Made by a program: the position numbers and the translations under genes. 5,244 bases of DNA from Puniceicoccales bacterium (lineage in GTDB: Bacteria > Verrucomicrobiota > Verrucomicrobiia > Opitutales > JAIRLM01). This document shows, piece after piece, positions 4,635 to 5,244 of the stretch. Every line of letters starts with the position of its first letter. The first letter of the stretch is position 1. The notes under the pieces are model-generated. The model was not told the origin of the DNA and ran no database searches. It saw only the letters and a program-made list of their open reading frames with translations. The stretch is from contig JAIRTQ010000018.1 in NCBI GenBank assembly GCA_031254835.1, positions 1 to 5,244 of the forward strand. Reading direction: 5' to 3'.

Positions 4635-5244
4635 CTAGACGGTCCCGCAGGAAGTCCCTTCCCGAATTTTCCCATTCTCCAGGAGGACAATACGCTCTGC
4701 GGGCGCATCAAAGATTTTGCCATGGCTGACTACTAGCAGGCCGGCGCCCTCCCGACGGCAAATGTCAAAAAGTAAGTCCCGGACGCGAATCTCCGCAGTG
4801 CCGTCTAGGGAACCGGTTGGCTCATCGGCAAGAAGAAAGGGCGGATGCAGCAGGAGGGCTCGGGCCAGCGCGGCGCGCTGCAGTTCGCCGCCGGACAGTG
4901 AGTGCGGTGCGGCGTTTTCTTTCCCAGAGAGCCAGACATCGGCTAGCAGCTTCTGGGCCCGCGCTTTGGCGGAGTGGAGGGATTCGCAGCCGGCGATACG
5001 CCAGGGCAGCAGAACATTTTCCAGGACCGTCAGTCCCGGCAGCAGGCAGTGATTCTGAAAAATGAAGCCGATGGTCCTGCCTCGGAGTATGTTCTGCTTT
5101 GACGCCGAAATGACGCGGCCATCCCAGAGAACTTGGCCGCCGGTGGGCTTCAGCAGCCCTCCCAGCACGTGCAGGAAAGAGGTCTTTCCGCAACCGGAAC
5201 GGCCCCTAAGCACGCAGCTCTCACCGGAGCTGAGAGCGAAATCT
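4635..5244 (-). CDS. lolD: LolD-like ABC transporter ATP-binding protein (partial, 5' end outside window)
   Basis: The minus-strand frame enters at the right edge without a start and ends at TAG (4637-4635), giving 202 residues; a family length near 225-235 implies about 25-30 missing N-terminal residues. Counting from the first complete codon, the Walker A motif is GRSGCGKT (14-21), the Q-loop glutamine is Q63 in GFIFQNHCLLP, the signature is LSGGELQ (116-122), Walker B is LLADE (137-141) with D140 and catalytic E141, the D-loop follows as PTGSLD, and the switch histidine is H174. All ATPase elements are therefore present. The pieces FLHVLGGLLKPTGG and LLPGLTVLENVLLP resemble LolD, which with the LolC/LolE-type membrane subunits drives release of outer-membrane lipoproteins. 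Related MacB- or FtsE-type ATPases share much of this, so LolD is the best guess, not a certainty. A membrane-subunit gene would be expected beyond the right edge. An internal GTG at 5213 is not the start, since it lies just before Walker A. Confidence 0.88.
   Translation of the reverse strand, partial: DFALSSGESCVLRGRSGCGKTSFLHVLGGLLKPTGGQVLWDGRVISASKQNILRGRTIGFIFQNHCLLPGLTVLENVLLPWRIAGCESLHSAKARAQKLLADVWLSGKENAAPHSLSGGELQRAALARALLLHPPFLLADEPTGSLDGTAEIRVRDLLFDICRREGAGLLVVSHGKIFDAPAERIVLLENGKIREGTSCGTV

Noticed and set aside
3929..4723. A 264-codon minus-strand frame running through the second transporter and ferredoxin
   Set aside because: It is antisense to two genes with clear family motifs, its translation has no recognisable domain, and it would also overlap the end of the LolD-like gene.

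Overview
The window looks like a bacterial chromosome segment with compact gene packing, mostly GC-rich, holding six protein genes plus one gene cut by each edge being counted among them. The lineage cannot be read directly. The small single-cluster ferredoxin (CxxCxxC then CP, with acidic flanks) and the LolD-type ATPase point to a Gram-negative-type (diderm) bacterium, and the ferredoxin resembles what I remember from Opitutia-type Verrucomicrobiota. That assignment is an inference, not a demonstration.

Layout. Positions 1-1171 hold one long minus-strand gene that runs off the left edge: 390 codons without a stop, encoding a protein of no family I recognise, with one hydrophobic segment followed by charged, coiled-coil-like helices. 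It is visibly poorer in GC and uses different codons from the rest. A 199-bp divergent intergenic region (1172-1370) carries promoter-like sequences for both directions and a cluster of AATT(T)CCC inverted repeats. Then comes a tightly packed plus-strand block: a DMT/EamA transporter (1371-2276), a small multi-span membrane protein (2279-2731), guanylate kinase gmk (2728-3459) and a second DMT/EamA transporter (3444-4346), joined by a 2-nt gap and two overlaps. A monocistronic ferredoxin gene (4385-4621) follows with its own promoter-like sequence. Its 3' end faces a LolD-like ABC ATPase gene on the minus strand (4635-5244), whose 5' end lies outside the window.

How the genes fit together. 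The four-gene block couples GMP phosphorylation with three integral membrane proteins, two of them metabolite-transporter types of unknown substrate; the overlaps suggest coordinated expression but do not prove a shared pathway. The ferredoxin is a soluble electron carrier, and the LolD-like protein would power lipoprotein release from the inner membrane. 

The points most worth a second look are the unrecognised left-edge gene, a recurring arrangement in which TTGAC(A/G) lies exactly 34 nt upstream of the ATG of three independent genes (suggesting leaderless transcripts), and a 14-bp-stem GC-rich hairpin embedded in the first codons of gmk.
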